Shown: one piece after another, positions 9,041 through 16,972 of the stretch | Layout of the letters: each line of letters starts with the position of its first letter | Position numbering within the stretch: the first letter of the stretch is position 1 | Notes under the pieces: generated by a model | Told to the model about the DNA's origin: nothing | Database searches by the model: none | What the model saw: only the letters and a program-made list of their open reading frames with translations | Position numbers and translations under genes: made by a program | Source: Westiellopsis prolifica IICB1 | GTDB taxonomy: Bacteria > Cyanobacteriota > Cyanobacteriia > Cyanobacteriales > Nostocaceae | Length of the DNA stretch: 56,582 nucleotides | Reading direction: 5' to 3' | Assembly: GCF_004323185.1 (NCBI RefSeq) | Contig: NZ_NAPS01000002.1 | Location: forward strand, 1,151,538 to 1,208,119

Positions 9041-9335
9041 ACTTACGCACTGTACAGATTGTCTATTATGTGCATAAAGATATTTGGTTGTCTGGGAGTA
9101 TTATCGATCTTAACCTTACTCAGGCGATCGCTACGGACTTGTGTTGTGAACGAATCCACTTGTGTTGTGAACGAATCCACTTGTGTTGTGAACGAATTCA
9201 CTTGTGTTGTGAACGAATCCACTTGTGTTGTGAACGAACGCACTTGTGTTGTGAACGAACGCACTTGTGTTGTGAACGAACGCACTTGTTTTTGAACCAA
9301 TCATACATAATAGCCAATTTGTATAGTGCGTAAGT
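9041..9335. mobile_element. MITE-like element with 31-bp terminal inverted repeats and an internal 21-bp array
   Basis: Bases 9041-9071 (starting ACTTACGCACTGTACA) are the reverse complement of 9305-9335 at 28 of 31 positions. The element is 295 bp and has no transposase. It encloses the tandem array at 9137-9283. Because the two ends match, the ORFs that run through it on opposite strands both finish with the residues NLYSA, which shows they are repeat artefacts. I see no convincing target-site duplication. It lies between two GNAT genes and touches the 5' end of the left one. Confidence 0.75.
9137..9283. repeat. Tandem array, seven 21-bp units
   Basis: The unit is ACTTGTGTTGTGAACGAATCC. 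Copies start at 9137, 9158, 9179, 9200, 9221, 9242 and 9263, and a degenerate eighth follows at 9284. Units differ only at the last few positions (ATCC, ATTC, ACGC). As 21 is divisible by three, frames stay open on both strands. On the - strand they would encode repeats of VRSFTTQ. Confidence 0.95.
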
Positions 9336-9336
9336 C

Positions 9337-9888
9337 CTAAGATATTAAAGTATAACTAGATTCATCGGGTTGCCAAGCTGCTCGTGTCAGAGCATAATAC
9401 ACAACATCTAAATTATAGAAATGGGCATCTTTTTCATACTTTAATCCGGCTTTTTCCATCACACGGCGGGAAGCAGTATGTTCTGGTGCTGTAATTGCAA
9501 CAATTTTATCTAACTTGACCTCTTCAAAACCATACCTCAAACTGGCTTTTGTTGCTTCTGTAGCGATACCTTGATACCAGTAAGCTTGATCCAAACGATA
9601 AAGAACTTCTACTTCAGGACTGTTTGGTAAAAAATTTAATCCGCAATGACCTATCAATTTATTTGTAGCTTTGTCTACTACAGCCCAAACTCCAAAGCCG
9701 TGTTGTTTCCAATGCTGAATAAAAAATTCTAAAATTTGTTGTGTGACATCTTTGACTTTATCTTTGGGAATGGGTCCTCTAGGAGAATATTTCATCACTT
9801 CTGGATTGCTCAAAATTACTGCTGCTTCATCGACATCATCAAGGATATACGGTCGGAGTAGCAATCCCCTGGTTTCAATCTTTAGCAT
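9337..9888 (-). CDS. GNAT family N-acetyltransferase (RimJ/RimL type)
   Basis: A second GNAT acyltransferase, 183 residues from the ATG at 9888 (MLKIETRGLLLRPY). A GTG at 9912 would add eight residues. Motifs: ETRGLLLRPY at the first strand, the acetyl-CoA loop RLDQAYWYQGIATEA, and PEHTASRRVMEKAGL. It is only distantly similar to the GNAT at 8499-9029, so this is not a fresh duplication. The C-terminus reaches almost to the right end of the MITE-like element. The substrate is unknown and may be a protein N-terminus or a small amine. It is divergent from the ABC exporter gene, with about 80 AT-rich bases between the two starts. Confidence 0.82.
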   Translation of the reverse strand: MLKIETRGLLLRPYILDDVDEAAVILSNPEVMKYSPRGPIPKDKVKDVTQQILEFFIQHWKQHGFGVWAVVDKATNKLIGHCGLNFLPNSPEVEVLYRLDQAYWYQGIATEATKASLRYGFEEVKLDKIVAITAPEHTASRRVMEKAGLKYEKDAHFYNLDVVYYALTRAAWQPDESSYTLIS

Positions 9889-9966
9889 GGTGACGTGTAG
9901 GAACGCAAACACTATATTAAAAAAATTTGCTTATAGTATTGTAAAAATTAATATAATTTTCCTATT

Positions 9967-11847
9967 ATGAGTATCTCTATACCTCGAAAAAAATCTCACT
10001 CACAATACCGTCAACGTGAAAACGACTGGCGGTTATTTTTGCGATTGATACCCTATGGTCGTCGGCATGTGCGATCGCTTGCACTATCATTATTATTACT
10101 TGTGCCAGTAACTTTGGCTAATGCTGTCCAACCATTGTTAATCGGACAAATTATTTCTCTGATTCGCAAAGAACCGAGTACCTACGAGTTTCTACGTAAT
10201 CTTCCCTTCTGGTCAGCTTTACACCTTTTGGAAGGATTGTTAGTTGTTACGGTAATTATTAGATTGGTATTTACAAGCTTTCAAGGTTATTTAGTCCAAA
10301 AAGTAGGACAACAAATCACTGCTGATATTCGCCAAGATTTATTTGGGCATGTTACTTCTTTAGCAGTGCGCTTTTTTGACCGCACACCTGTAGGTAAATT
10401 AATTACTAGACTCACCAGCGATGTAGAAGTGTTAGGAGATGTCTTTGCAACGGGGGCAATTGGTATTGTATCTGATTTGTTCTCCATGCTGGTGATTCTC
10501 GGTTTTATGTTTTCGATCCAGTGGGAACTCGCTTTGATGTTGTTGTTGATGCTAATACCTGTATCAGGTTTAATCATTTATTTTCAACAACAGTACCGCA
10601 AAGCTAATTACAAATCTAGAGAAGAGCTTTCAATTTTAAATTCCCAACTACAAGAAAATATTGTTGGTATTAATGTTGTACAACTCTTCCGCCGAGAACA
10701 ATTTAATGCTGAGTTGTTTCGCAAAAGCAATAAACGTTATGTCAAAGAGGTAGATAAAACTATTTTTCATGATACAGCTGTATCTGCAACATTAGAATGG
10801 ATTTCCTTGGTGGCGATCGCAGCTGTTTTGTGGGCTGGTGGTTATTTACTTTTGCAAAAAAACTTGACTTTTGGAACTTTATCTTCATTTATATTGTATG
10901 CTGAAAGGCTATTCCAGCCTCTACAGCAATTTGCCGAAAAGTTTACAGTCATTCAATCAGGCTTCACTGCTATTGAACGTGTTTCTGATATTTTGGATGA
11001 ACCCATCGAAATCCGCGATCGCGCTAATCCCAGAGTATCAGTTTTGGATGTCCAATTTGGATATATTGACGAAATAGTTGACCATCTTGAATCTGAAACT
11101 GAACATCCCAAACCACTACTAGGAGAAATCAAATTTGAACATGTTTGGTTTGGTTATAAAGAAGATGATTATGTGATTAAAGATTTAGATTTCACAATTC
11201 ATCCCGGCGAGAAAATTGCCTTAGTCGGTCCCACTGGTGCTGGTAAAACTACTATCATCCGTCTTTTATGTCGTCTCTACGAACCCAGCAAAGGACGTAT
11301 TTTAGTTGATGGTATAGATATTAGAGAATTACCCCAAGCCGAACTACGCCGTTACATGGCAGTAATTTTACAAGAAGGTTTCTTATTTGCTGGCGATGTC
11401 AAAAGCAATATTACCTTGGCTGATGGTTATTCTTTTGAGGAAGTACGACAAGCAGCAGAGAAAACCAACATTGCTCAATTTATCGAAGAACTTCCCCAAG
11501 GGTATGATACCCAGCTGCGAGAGAGGGGTACAAACATTTCTAGTGGTCAAAAGCAACTATTAGCCTTCGCCCGTGCAGCTATTCGCAATCCCCAAATTTT
11601 AGTTTTAGATGAAGCCACTGCTAGCCTGGATGTAGGAACAGAAGCATTAATTCAACAAGCTTTAAACCAGCTATTGATTGGACGAACAGCAATTATTATC
11701 GCTCACCGCCTATCCACAATTCGCAACGTAAATCGGATTTTTGTCCTCAAACGCGGAGAATTAATCGAACAGGGAAATCACGAACAGTTACTGCAACTAG
11801 GAGGACTTTATGCTACCTTACACAACTTACAAATGTTAGGAACATAA
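9967..11847 (+). CDS. ABC exporter, fused permease and ATPase
   Basis: A half-transporter of 626 residues that would dimerise in the inner membrane. The transmembrane domain (about 35-340) has six helices. The ATPase has Walker A GPTGAGKTT (421-429), signature ISSGQ (524-528, a common variant of LSGGQ), Walker B ILVLDE (544-549) and switch His580. Between the two domains is an acidic linker (about 352-384, including DHLESETEHP), as in MdlB/YheH-like multidrug or lipid exporters. The substrate is unknown. The length is normal. The downstream nurA gene follows after 50 bases that contain a CCCAATCCC repeat, so co-transcription is possible. Confidence 0.88.
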   Translation: MSISIPRKKSHSQYRQRENDWRLFLRLIPYGRRHVRSLALSLLLLVPVTLANAVQPLLIGQIISLIRKEPSTYEFLRNLPFWSALHLLEGLLVVTVIIRLVFTSFQGYLVQKVGQQITADIRQDLFGHVTSLAVRFFDRTPVGKLITRLTSDVEVLGDVFATGAIGIVSDLFSMLVILGFMFSIQWELALMLLLMLIPVSGLIIYFQQQYRKANYKSREELSILNSQLQENIVGINVVQLFRREQFNAELFRKSNKRYVKEVDKTIFHDTAVSATLEWISLVAIAAVLWAGGYLLLQKNLTFGTLSSFILYAERLFQPLQQFAEKFTVIQSGFTAIERVSDILDEPIEIRDRANPRVSVLDVQFGYIDEIVDHLESETEHPKPLLGEIKFEHVWFGYKEDDYVIKDLDFTIHPGEKIALVGPTGAGKTTIIRLLCRLYEPSKGRILVDGIDIRELPQAELRRYMAVILQEGFLFAGDVKSNITLADGYSFEEVRQAAEKTNIAQFIEELPQGYDTQLRERGTNISSGQKQLLAFARAAIRNPQILVLDEATASLDVGTEALIQQALNQLLIGRTAIIIAHRLSTIRNVNRIFVLKRGELIEQGNHEQLLQLGGLYATLHNLQMLGT

Positions 11848-11897
11848 TTGTACTGTAGGGGTCCCCGATCCCCAATCCCCAATCCCCAAAAATTCTT

Positions 11898-13148
11898 ATG
11901 CTTGACCTGACCAAACTGACAGGACAAATGCAGGGTTTGAGTCAGCATCTTACACAAGAAGCTGCTGCCAGTCGCCTACGTTTAGAATTAGCTCAACAAC
12001 ATTTTCTCAGCGCTTGCGAGCGCCAAGAAGAGTTTGTCCAAAAACAGGAAAAATGGCGCGATCGCATTATGTTTGTTAGTGCTACTCCTGTTGAACCACT
12101 CAACACTTGTATTGAAATCCCTGTTCCGCCGAAAGTTCATACTGTGATCGCCACTGATGGTTCCCAAATTAGCCCTAGCCATCATGAAATAGCCTACTGT
12201 TATCTGCTCAATATTGGCAGAGTTGTTTTACATTATGGTCAAAATAAACACCCACTTCTAGATAGTTTACCGGAGATATTTTATCGTCCAGAGGACTTAT
12301 ATATTTCCCGTCAATGGGGTATTAAAACTGAAGAATGGATGAGTTTTTGTCGCACCGCTAGCGAAGCGACAGTATTAGCAGAATTAGCCTGTAGTGTTGT
12401 TTCAAAAGATCAAGAAGTATTTTCTTCCCACACTTCTAGACGCGATGAATCGCGTCTCTACATTACTCCCCCATCCTCAAAAATCCCTACCCTCGCCATG
12501 GTGGATGGTTCGTTAATTTACTGGTTTTTGGAACAATTACCTTTTGATGCACGCGATCGCATCTTACCCCCAATTCTGCAAGCTTGGCGGCAAATGCGAG
12601 ATGCCCAAATTCCTCTGATGGGTTATCTGAGTGCATCTCGCAGCATTGAAGCAATGAACTTTTTACGGCTTGTGGCTTGTCCCCATCCTGCGCCTGATTG
12701 TATGAGTTTTTGCCCAAATCAAACGGAAAAAGTTGCTTGTAAATTGTTTGAATCACTACGGGATACAACTGTTTGGACAACGCAACTCAAACCCGGACAA
12801 CGTGGGCCGTTGTGGCGCAGTAATGCCCGTATCCTAGACTTATACGAAGATTTACAAATTTACTTTTGTTATGTTCATGTTGGAGCCGAAATTGCTCGGA
12901 TAGAAATACCTGCATGGGTAGTAAGAAACACATCTTTATTTGATGAAGCACTGGGATTAATGTTGGCGCAAGTGCAAAAAGGATATGGCTATCCTGTAGC
13001 AATAGCTGAAGCACACAATCAAGCAGTCGTACGTGGTGCAGATAAAGCGCGTTTCTTTGCTTTATTAGAACGACAAATGATCAAAGCTGGTATAAAAAAT
13101 GTGGGAATTTCTTATAAAGAAGCAAGAAAAAGAGGAAGTATTGCTTAG
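11898..13148 (+). CDS. nurA: NurA domain 5'-3' nuclease
   Basis: Protein of 416 residues with a NurA nuclease domain, including the metal-binding strands VIATDGSQISPSHHE (about residues 82-96) and LAMVDGSLIYW. In archaea NurA works with the HerA helicase in DNA end resection. No HerA gene is in this window. Two dispersed palindromes lie inside the reading frame: bases 12349-12372 (TGTCGC...GCTAGC...GCGACA) and 12436-12462 (AGACGCGATGAATCGCGTCT). The second encodes SRRDESRL at about residues 180-188 in a loop just before the second metal strand. The frame is intact, so these are tolerated in-frame insertions. Confidence 0.8.
   Translation: MLDLTKLTGQMQGLSQHLTQEAAASRLRLELAQQHFLSACERQEEFVQKQEKWRDRIMFVSATPVEPLNTCIEIPVPPKVHTVIATDGSQISPSHHEIAYCYLLNIGRVVLHYGQNKHPLLDSLPEIFYRPEDLYISRQWGIKTEEWMSFCRTASEATVLAELACSVVSKDQEVFSSHTSRRDESRLYITPPSSKIPTLAMVDGSLIYWFLEQLPFDARDRILPPILQAWRQMRDAQIPLMGYLSASRSIEAMNFLRLVACPHPAPDCMSFCPNQTEKVACKLFESLRDTTVWTTQLKPGQRGPLWRSNARILDLYEDLQIYFCYVHVGAEIARIEIPAWVVRNTSLFDEALGLMLAQVQKGYGYPVAIAEAHNQAVVRGADKARFFALLERQMIKAGIKNVGISYKEARKRGSIA
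12438..12457. repeat. AGACGCGAT palindrome inside nurA
   Basis: The perfect palindromic arms AGACGCGAT and ATCGCGTCT are separated by GA. The same repeat occurs between genes at about 44458-44480 and forms the centre of the elements at 14096-14200 and 38970-39074, with weaker copies near 13150 and 22642. Here it is read through as protein. Confidence 0.85.
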
Positions 13149-13221
13149 AGATGCGAGGAAAATCGCATCTGTACAATGGTCTTTTTGGCTTGCTTAAAAT
13201 ACAACCAGAATAAAATATTAC

Positions 13222-13243
13222 AATCCAAAATCCAAAATCCAAA
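13222..13243. repeat. CCAAAAT heptanucleotide repeat, three copies
   Basis: A short tandem heptamer directly before the FHA start codon. The same heptamer occurs five times at about 23792-23826 and again near 55205-55228, which is typical of Nostocales STRR sequences. Confidence 0.85.
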
Positions 13244-14050
13244 ATGGTATGTCCTATGCAAAATCTAGGTACATCACAAACAACAGGGCTAAACTTAGAA
13301 CTGTTTCATGTTCAAACTAGTAGATCCTTTGGAATACCAACACCTTCAGCTGTGATTCGTATTGGTAAACCGAATGAAAAAATCAATCCAGATATAGATG
13401 TTACTTTTTTTCCAGACGCTGATGTTGTTTCTCGCCTACATGCAGAAATTCATATAGAAGGTAATAGTTACTATATTGAGGATTTAGGAAGCTCTAACGG
13501 TACATATCTTAATAATACAAAGCTAGAGCCACGAACCCGCTACCCTCTCAATTTAGGAGATAAAATTAACCTAGCTCAAGGGGAAAAAGTTACTTTTATA
13601 TTTCAAAATCAACAACTAAATCAAACAAATAATCTTTCTATTTCCAATCCGACAGTATTTCAGCCCCAGAATACTAATCCAAATCAAAAACACAAGGTTG
13701 ATCGAACTAGCAAGCTGTTAGGTGCATCTCTAATTATTGCTGGAATTGTAATTTTGGCTTCTAGTACTCAAATTGGAATTTTTGTACGCCTTCCGGGTGT
13801 ATTGCTGTGCGTCGCAGGAGTTGCCATACTAATTTGGGGGCGCTTCAATCCGATTTTTGGATTGCTTTTGATCTTAGGTGGAGTAGGGGTTATTGTTTTT
13901 ACTGGTGGTGTTTTCGCTTCAGTTAATTTTTTGGCTTTTCTAGTAGCATCTGCTTTATTAGCAGTGGGATATCTACTTTTTAGTACTGGAAAAGTAGGGG
14001 AATACGATTTACAAAGCCTCAAAAGCTTGATCAAGCAAAAACGTCAATAA
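13244..14050 (+). CDS. FHA domain protein with C-terminal membrane helices
   Basis: Protein of 268 residues. The N-terminal forkhead-associated domain (about 25-125) binds phosphothreonine peptides. Its motifs are VVSRLHAEI and EDLGSSNGTYLNN, but the usual Gly-Arg of the first loop is Gly-Lys (IRIGKP). A Gln/Asn-rich linker (about 125-155) leads to four hydrophobic segments (about 163-250) and a basic tail. This suggests an FHA module displayed on the cytosolic face of a membrane. No Ser/Thr kinase is adjacent. The start could be the ATG at 13244 or at 13256; neither has a clear Shine-Dalgarno. Three CCAAAAT heptamers abut the start. Confidence 0.8.
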   Translation: MVCPMQNLGTSQTTGLNLELFHVQTSRSFGIPTPSAVIRIGKPNEKINPDIDVTFFPDADVVSRLHAEIHIEGNSYYIEDLGSSNGTYLNNTKLEPRTRYPLNLGDKINLAQGEKVTFIFQNQQLNQTNNLSISNPTVFQPQNTNPNQKHKVDRTSKLLGASLIIAGIVILASSTQIGIFVRLPGVLLCVAGVAILIWGRFNPIFGLLLILGGVGVIVFTGGVFASVNFLAFLVASALLAVGYLLFSTGKVGEYDLQSLKSLIKQKRQ

Positions 14051-14095
14051 TAGTCATTGGTGATTGGTCATTTGTCATTTGTCAAGAATCAGTTA

Positions 14096-14200
14096 ATACC
14101 ATTTCACAAAAAATCTGATACAAATACAGACCCTGTAGAGACGCGATATATCGCGTCTGGTACAAAATTTATGTGTATCGTGATTAACGTGAAATGGTAT
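14096..14200. mobile_element. 105-bp MITE-like element, copy 1
   Basis: It begins ATACCATTTCAC and ends GTGAAATGGTAT (perfect 12-bp inverted ends). A second copy of identical length is at 38970-39074. Inside lies the palindrome AGACGCGATATATCGCGTCT. In this copy the palindrome is flanked on the left by GTAG and on the right by GGTAC; in copy 2 the same segment is in the opposite orientation. The TA bases at the ends would suit a TA-targeting, IS630/Tc1-type mobiliser. Confidence 0.75.
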
Positions 14201-14339
14201 AACACCAATTCTTCGTGAAGCTGCACAGAATTTTACCCACCCCTTAATCCCCTCCCCGAAATCGGGGAGGGGAAATTCGAGCGTAAGCGAGAATTGGGGT
14301 GGGGTTCTTTCTCTGTAACTTCATATTAAATTGGTATAA
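14201..14339. repeat. Long imperfect palindrome next to the 105-bp element
   Basis: ACCAATT (14204) and AATTGGT (14329) bound a stretch whose centre is a strong hairpin, CCCCTCCCCGA/TCGGGGAGGGG, at 14249-14272, with outer CCCACCCC/GGGGTGGGG arms. It is MITE-like and abuts the previous element. It may serve as a terminator between the FHA and tonB genes, which converge here. Confidence 0.55.
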
Positions 14340-14395
14340 CAGTTTAATTTGATAACTGATAACTGATAATTGACAAGTCTCCCTTGTCCAATTAT

Positions 14396-16036
14396 CTATT
14401 CAGCATTACCAGAAGCTGGAGGTACAACAGGCGCAGATTGTTGTTTGAAACGACGTAGTGATTGTCTTAACTGAGTCTGATTACTAGATGATCCCGATGA
14501 TTTGTTTACTTCTCTACGCCGACGACGAGTGGATTGTGTTGCGGGGGTGGTATTGTTAGGTGCGACTTGCTGTTGTTGCTGTCTAGGTCTTGGGGTAGTT
14601 TGGTTGGTAGTTGCTGAAGGAGTTTCCACACGCTGACGACGTAAGCGACGGATAGGTGTTGTTGGTTGAGAAGTTGTTGTTTGGTTTGAATTTGTTTGGC
14701 TTGAAGAAGATGATGTAGATGTATTCTGTTTTCTAGTTCTGACTTCTGGAGGAACATCAACAATAGTTCCTGAAGTAAACCGCCGTCTACGTCGTGATGT
14801 TTGTTGTGGTGTGCTGGCAGAATTAGAAGTTGCTTGTTGATTTCTTTGTTGTTCTTGTTGTTGTTCTTCTCTTTGTCTTTGACGTTTTTTGACGTTACGG
14901 TAACGACGCGAACCTTGTAGGGCGTATTCAGTGGCGATCGCTACTCCTTGTCTACCAGTCTGTGAGGGTTTTAATTTCCAATTCCGAGCCTGGTTAATAT
15001 GCTCTTCATCTAGTTTGCGATTTCCACTGGATTTGGTGATCCGCACATTCGTAACATTACCCTGAGAATCAGTATCAACAGCTACTTCCACTCTGCCTTC
15101 TACCCCTCTACGTCTGGCATCTTCAGGGTATTTAGAATCACACTGACGGCAAGCTGCACGACCATTTCCTGAACTTGTTTGCAGTTTAGGAGGTGTTGGT
15201 GCTGTGGCTACACCAGTACCAGAACCATTACCAGAACCATTACCAGAACCATTACCAGAACCGTTACCAGAACCTGTTCCTGTTCCTGTGCCACTGCCGC
15301 TACCACTGCCAAAACCAGAACCTGTTCCTGTTTCTGTGCCACTGCCACTACCACTGCCAAAACCAGAACCTGTTCCTGTTCCTATTCCAGTACCACTACC
15401 GCCAGTAACTATTGTACCTGTACCATTGCCTGTAGTGGTAGCAACAGTGGAACCACCGCCACCGCCACCGCCACCGCCACCACCAGCATTTGAACCAGTA
15501 CTTCCTTGACTGTTTCTAGAATCTCTTACTCCGCTTAAAACCTGCCGCAAATTTTCATTGCTTGGCTGTATCTTATTTTGTACTGATGCTGGGGCGGGAT
15601 TCGGACGCGAATCTGGTGTATTCTTTGGTTGCTGAACAACAGGTTTTGGTTGTGGTATCGGTTGTTTCTCTACTTTTACCAATGGTTGAGGAGGTTTTGG
15701 TACGGGTATAACTTCAGTATTCTTGATAGAGTCAGTAGTTGCTTTCGTGCTTAGAGTCTTACTGACATCTATGGGTTCTTGTTTTGGAGTCTCTTTTTTC
15801 GTTTCCTCTAATGGTTCTGGCGTTTCCAGCGTAGCAGGCTCAACAATAGTGAATTCTACTGGTTCTCCTTCAGAAGGCACTCTACTTAAAAGATTGCCAA
15901 TGCCAGAAGCTAATACCCCAATATGCAGCGCTAGTGAACCAATCAGGCTAAAAGCCATAAAAGACTTTAGAGCTTTGGCTTCTTTTTCTCGCTGCTGCAC
16001 TGCGATGCTGGAAAAGCTCATAATATTGCAACTCAT
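14396..16036 (-). CDS. tonB: TonB family energy transducer with basic C-terminal tail
   Basis: Protein of 546 residues. It has an N-terminal membrane helix (about 26-46) and a long Pro/Lys/Glu-rich periplasmic spacer, then a Gly/Ser/Thr low-complexity section (about 170-285) encoded by 6- to 12-bp repeats. The TonB C-terminal domain follows (about 290-373, YPEDARRRGVEGRVEVAVD and NWKLKPSQTG), with two Cys just before it (CRQC). Classical TonB ends soon after this domain. Here about 170 more residues rich in Arg, Gln, Ser and Thr follow. TonB couples proton-motive force from ExbB/ExbD to outer-membrane receptors for iron chelates and vitamins. It is divergent from exbB-exbD across 276 bases. 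No TonB-dependent receptor is in the window. Confidence 0.85.
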   Translation of the reverse strand: MSCNIMSFSSIAVQQREKEAKALKSFMAFSLIGSLALHIGVLASGIGNLLSRVPSEGEPVEFTIVEPATLETPEPLEETKKETPKQEPIDVSKTLSTKATTDSIKNTEVIPVPKPPQPLVKVEKQPIPQPKPVVQQPKNTPDSRPNPAPASVQNKIQPSNENLRQVLSGVRDSRNSQGSTGSNAGGGGGGGGGGGSTVATTTGNGTGTIVTGGSGTGIGTGTGSGFGSGSGSGTETGTGSGFGSGSGSGTGTGTGSGNGSGNGSGNGSGNGSGTGVATAPTPPKLQTSSGNGRAACRQCDSKYPEDARRRGVEGRVEVAVDTDSQGNVTNVRITKSSGNRKLDEEHINQARNWKLKPSQTGRQGVAIATEYALQGSRRYRNVKKRQRQREEQQQEQQRNQQATSNSASTPQQTSRRRRRFTSGTIVDVPPEVRTRKQNTSTSSSSSQTNSNQTTTSQPTTPIRRLRRQRVETPSATTNQTTPRPRQQQQQVAPNNTTPATQSTRRRRREVNKSSGSSSNQTQLRQSLRRFKQQSAPVVPPASGNAE

Positions 16037-16081
16037 TATTACCTAATCAGTCAGATTAAAATGCCTAGAAGCAAAAGTCAA

Positions 16082-16125
16082 GCAATACTCTATAGAAAAA
16101 TTACTTAACTTTTATAGAGTATTGC
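16082..16125. promoter_or_regulatory. Perfect 13-bp inverted repeat upstream of tonB
   Basis: GCAATACTCTATA (16082-16094) and TATAGAGTATTGC (16113-16125) are exact reverse complements, separated by 18 bases, about 46 bases before the tonB start on the - strand. It could be an operator for a dimeric regulator or a hairpin in the tonB leader. Confidence 0.45.
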
Positions 16126-16248
16126 AATTCGGAAATGCTTAATTTATTAATGGTTTGGCTTCCCAAGAGCATTTAAATTTATAGTAAATTTTATGTAATA
16201 AAAGTTAATCAAGCTTGATACAATGTTTTTACGAATTTACTTTGCTAT

Positions 16249-16263
16249 TGATAAGTTATATCA
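16249..16263. promoter_or_regulatory. Possible Fur box before exbB
   Basis: TGATAAGTTATATCA is a 7-1-7 dyad with five of seven paired positions and the TGATA/TATCA ends expected of a Fur-type site. It lies 49 bases upstream of the exbB start, which fits iron control of a TonB-ExbB-ExbD system. This is a motif match only. Confidence 0.35.
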
Positions 16264-16312
16264 TTTACTGCTAGTCTAACTGTTACATTGTTCATCTTTA
16301 AAGAAGCATTAC

Positions 16313-16972
16313 ATGCTAACTAATCTCAATGAGTTGTTCAAAGCAGGTGGCGTGGTCATGTGGCCCCTGCTTGCATTTAGTGTGGTGGCGATCGCATTGA
16401 TCATTGAACGGGTGCTTTTCTGGTATCGCATTAACACTCGTCAAAATAAAGTAGTACGAGAGGTATTAAATCTCTATCGTGTAGAGAACGTTGTTAGTGC
16501 AATAGATAAACTGAAAAAAAATGCCGACTTACCCATCGCGCGGATTTTTCTCTCGGCGTTGCAATTAGAAGAACCCACACCAGAAGAATTTCGTCTGGCT
16601 TTAGAAAGCGAAGCCCAAGCAGAAATTCCTGTCCTCAAGCGTTTCCAAAACTTGTTTGAGACAATTATCGGTCTTGCACCACTGTTGGGTTTGCTGGGGA
16701 CTGTATTGGGATTGATTGTCTCGTTTGCAGCACTGGATATTGGTGATGTGGGAGGTGCAAAAACCGCAGGTGTTACCGCAGGTATTAGTGAAGCGCTTGT
16801 GTCTACAGCATCAGGATTAATTGTAGCTATCTTTACATTGCTGTTTGCTAATACTTTCCGGGGTCTTTACCAACGTCAAATAGCTTCAATTCAAGAATAC
16901 GGTGGACAACTAGAATTACTGTACCGTCGTCGTTACGAAAGAGGAGAAAGAAGTTATGCGCCCACTAGATGA
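16313..16972 (+). CDS. exbB: ExbB / MotA-TolQ-ExbB proton channel family protein
   Basis: Inner-membrane proton channel subunit, 219 residues. The first membrane helix is at about 14-34 (VVMWPLLAFSVVAIALIIERVLF). A cytoplasmic stretch follows, then two helices joined by the conserved block IIGLAPLLGLLGTVLGLIVSF (about 118-138) and SEALVSTASGLIVAIFTLL. Together with ExbD it harvests proton-motive force to energise TonB. The length is normal for the family. Its 3' end overlaps exbD by 17 bases, which indicates translational coupling. It is divergent from tonB. Confidence 0.92.
   Translation: MLTNLNELFKAGGVVMWPLLAFSVVAIALIIERVLFWYRINTRQNKVVREVLNLYRVENVVSAIDKLKKNADLPIARIFLSALQLEEPTPEEFRLALESEAQAEIPVLKRFQNLFETIIGLAPLLGLLGTVLGLIVSFAALDIGDVGGAKTAGVTAGISEALVSTASGLIVAIFTLLFANTFRGLYQRQIASIQEYGGQLELLYRRRYERGERSYAPTR

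Noticed and set aside
9043-9333. ORFs on both strands through the 9.1-kb repeat array (repeated VRSFTTQ or CCERIHL)
   Set aside because: They exist because a 21-bp unit has no stop in several frames. ORFs on opposite strands share the same C-terminal residues through the inverted ends, which marks them as artefacts.
14096-14200. 105-bp elements as passengers of the IS630 copy at 46 kb
   Set aside because: Their ends (ATACCATTTCAC) do not match the IS ends (ATACTAATCCGC) beyond the first four bases and scattered later positions, so this IS is unlikely to mobilise them.
15179-15509. Poly-Pro and Cys/Thr-rich frames on the + strand opposite tonB
   Set aside because: They are the complement of the Gly/Ser/Thr repeat section of TonB, with no start signal.
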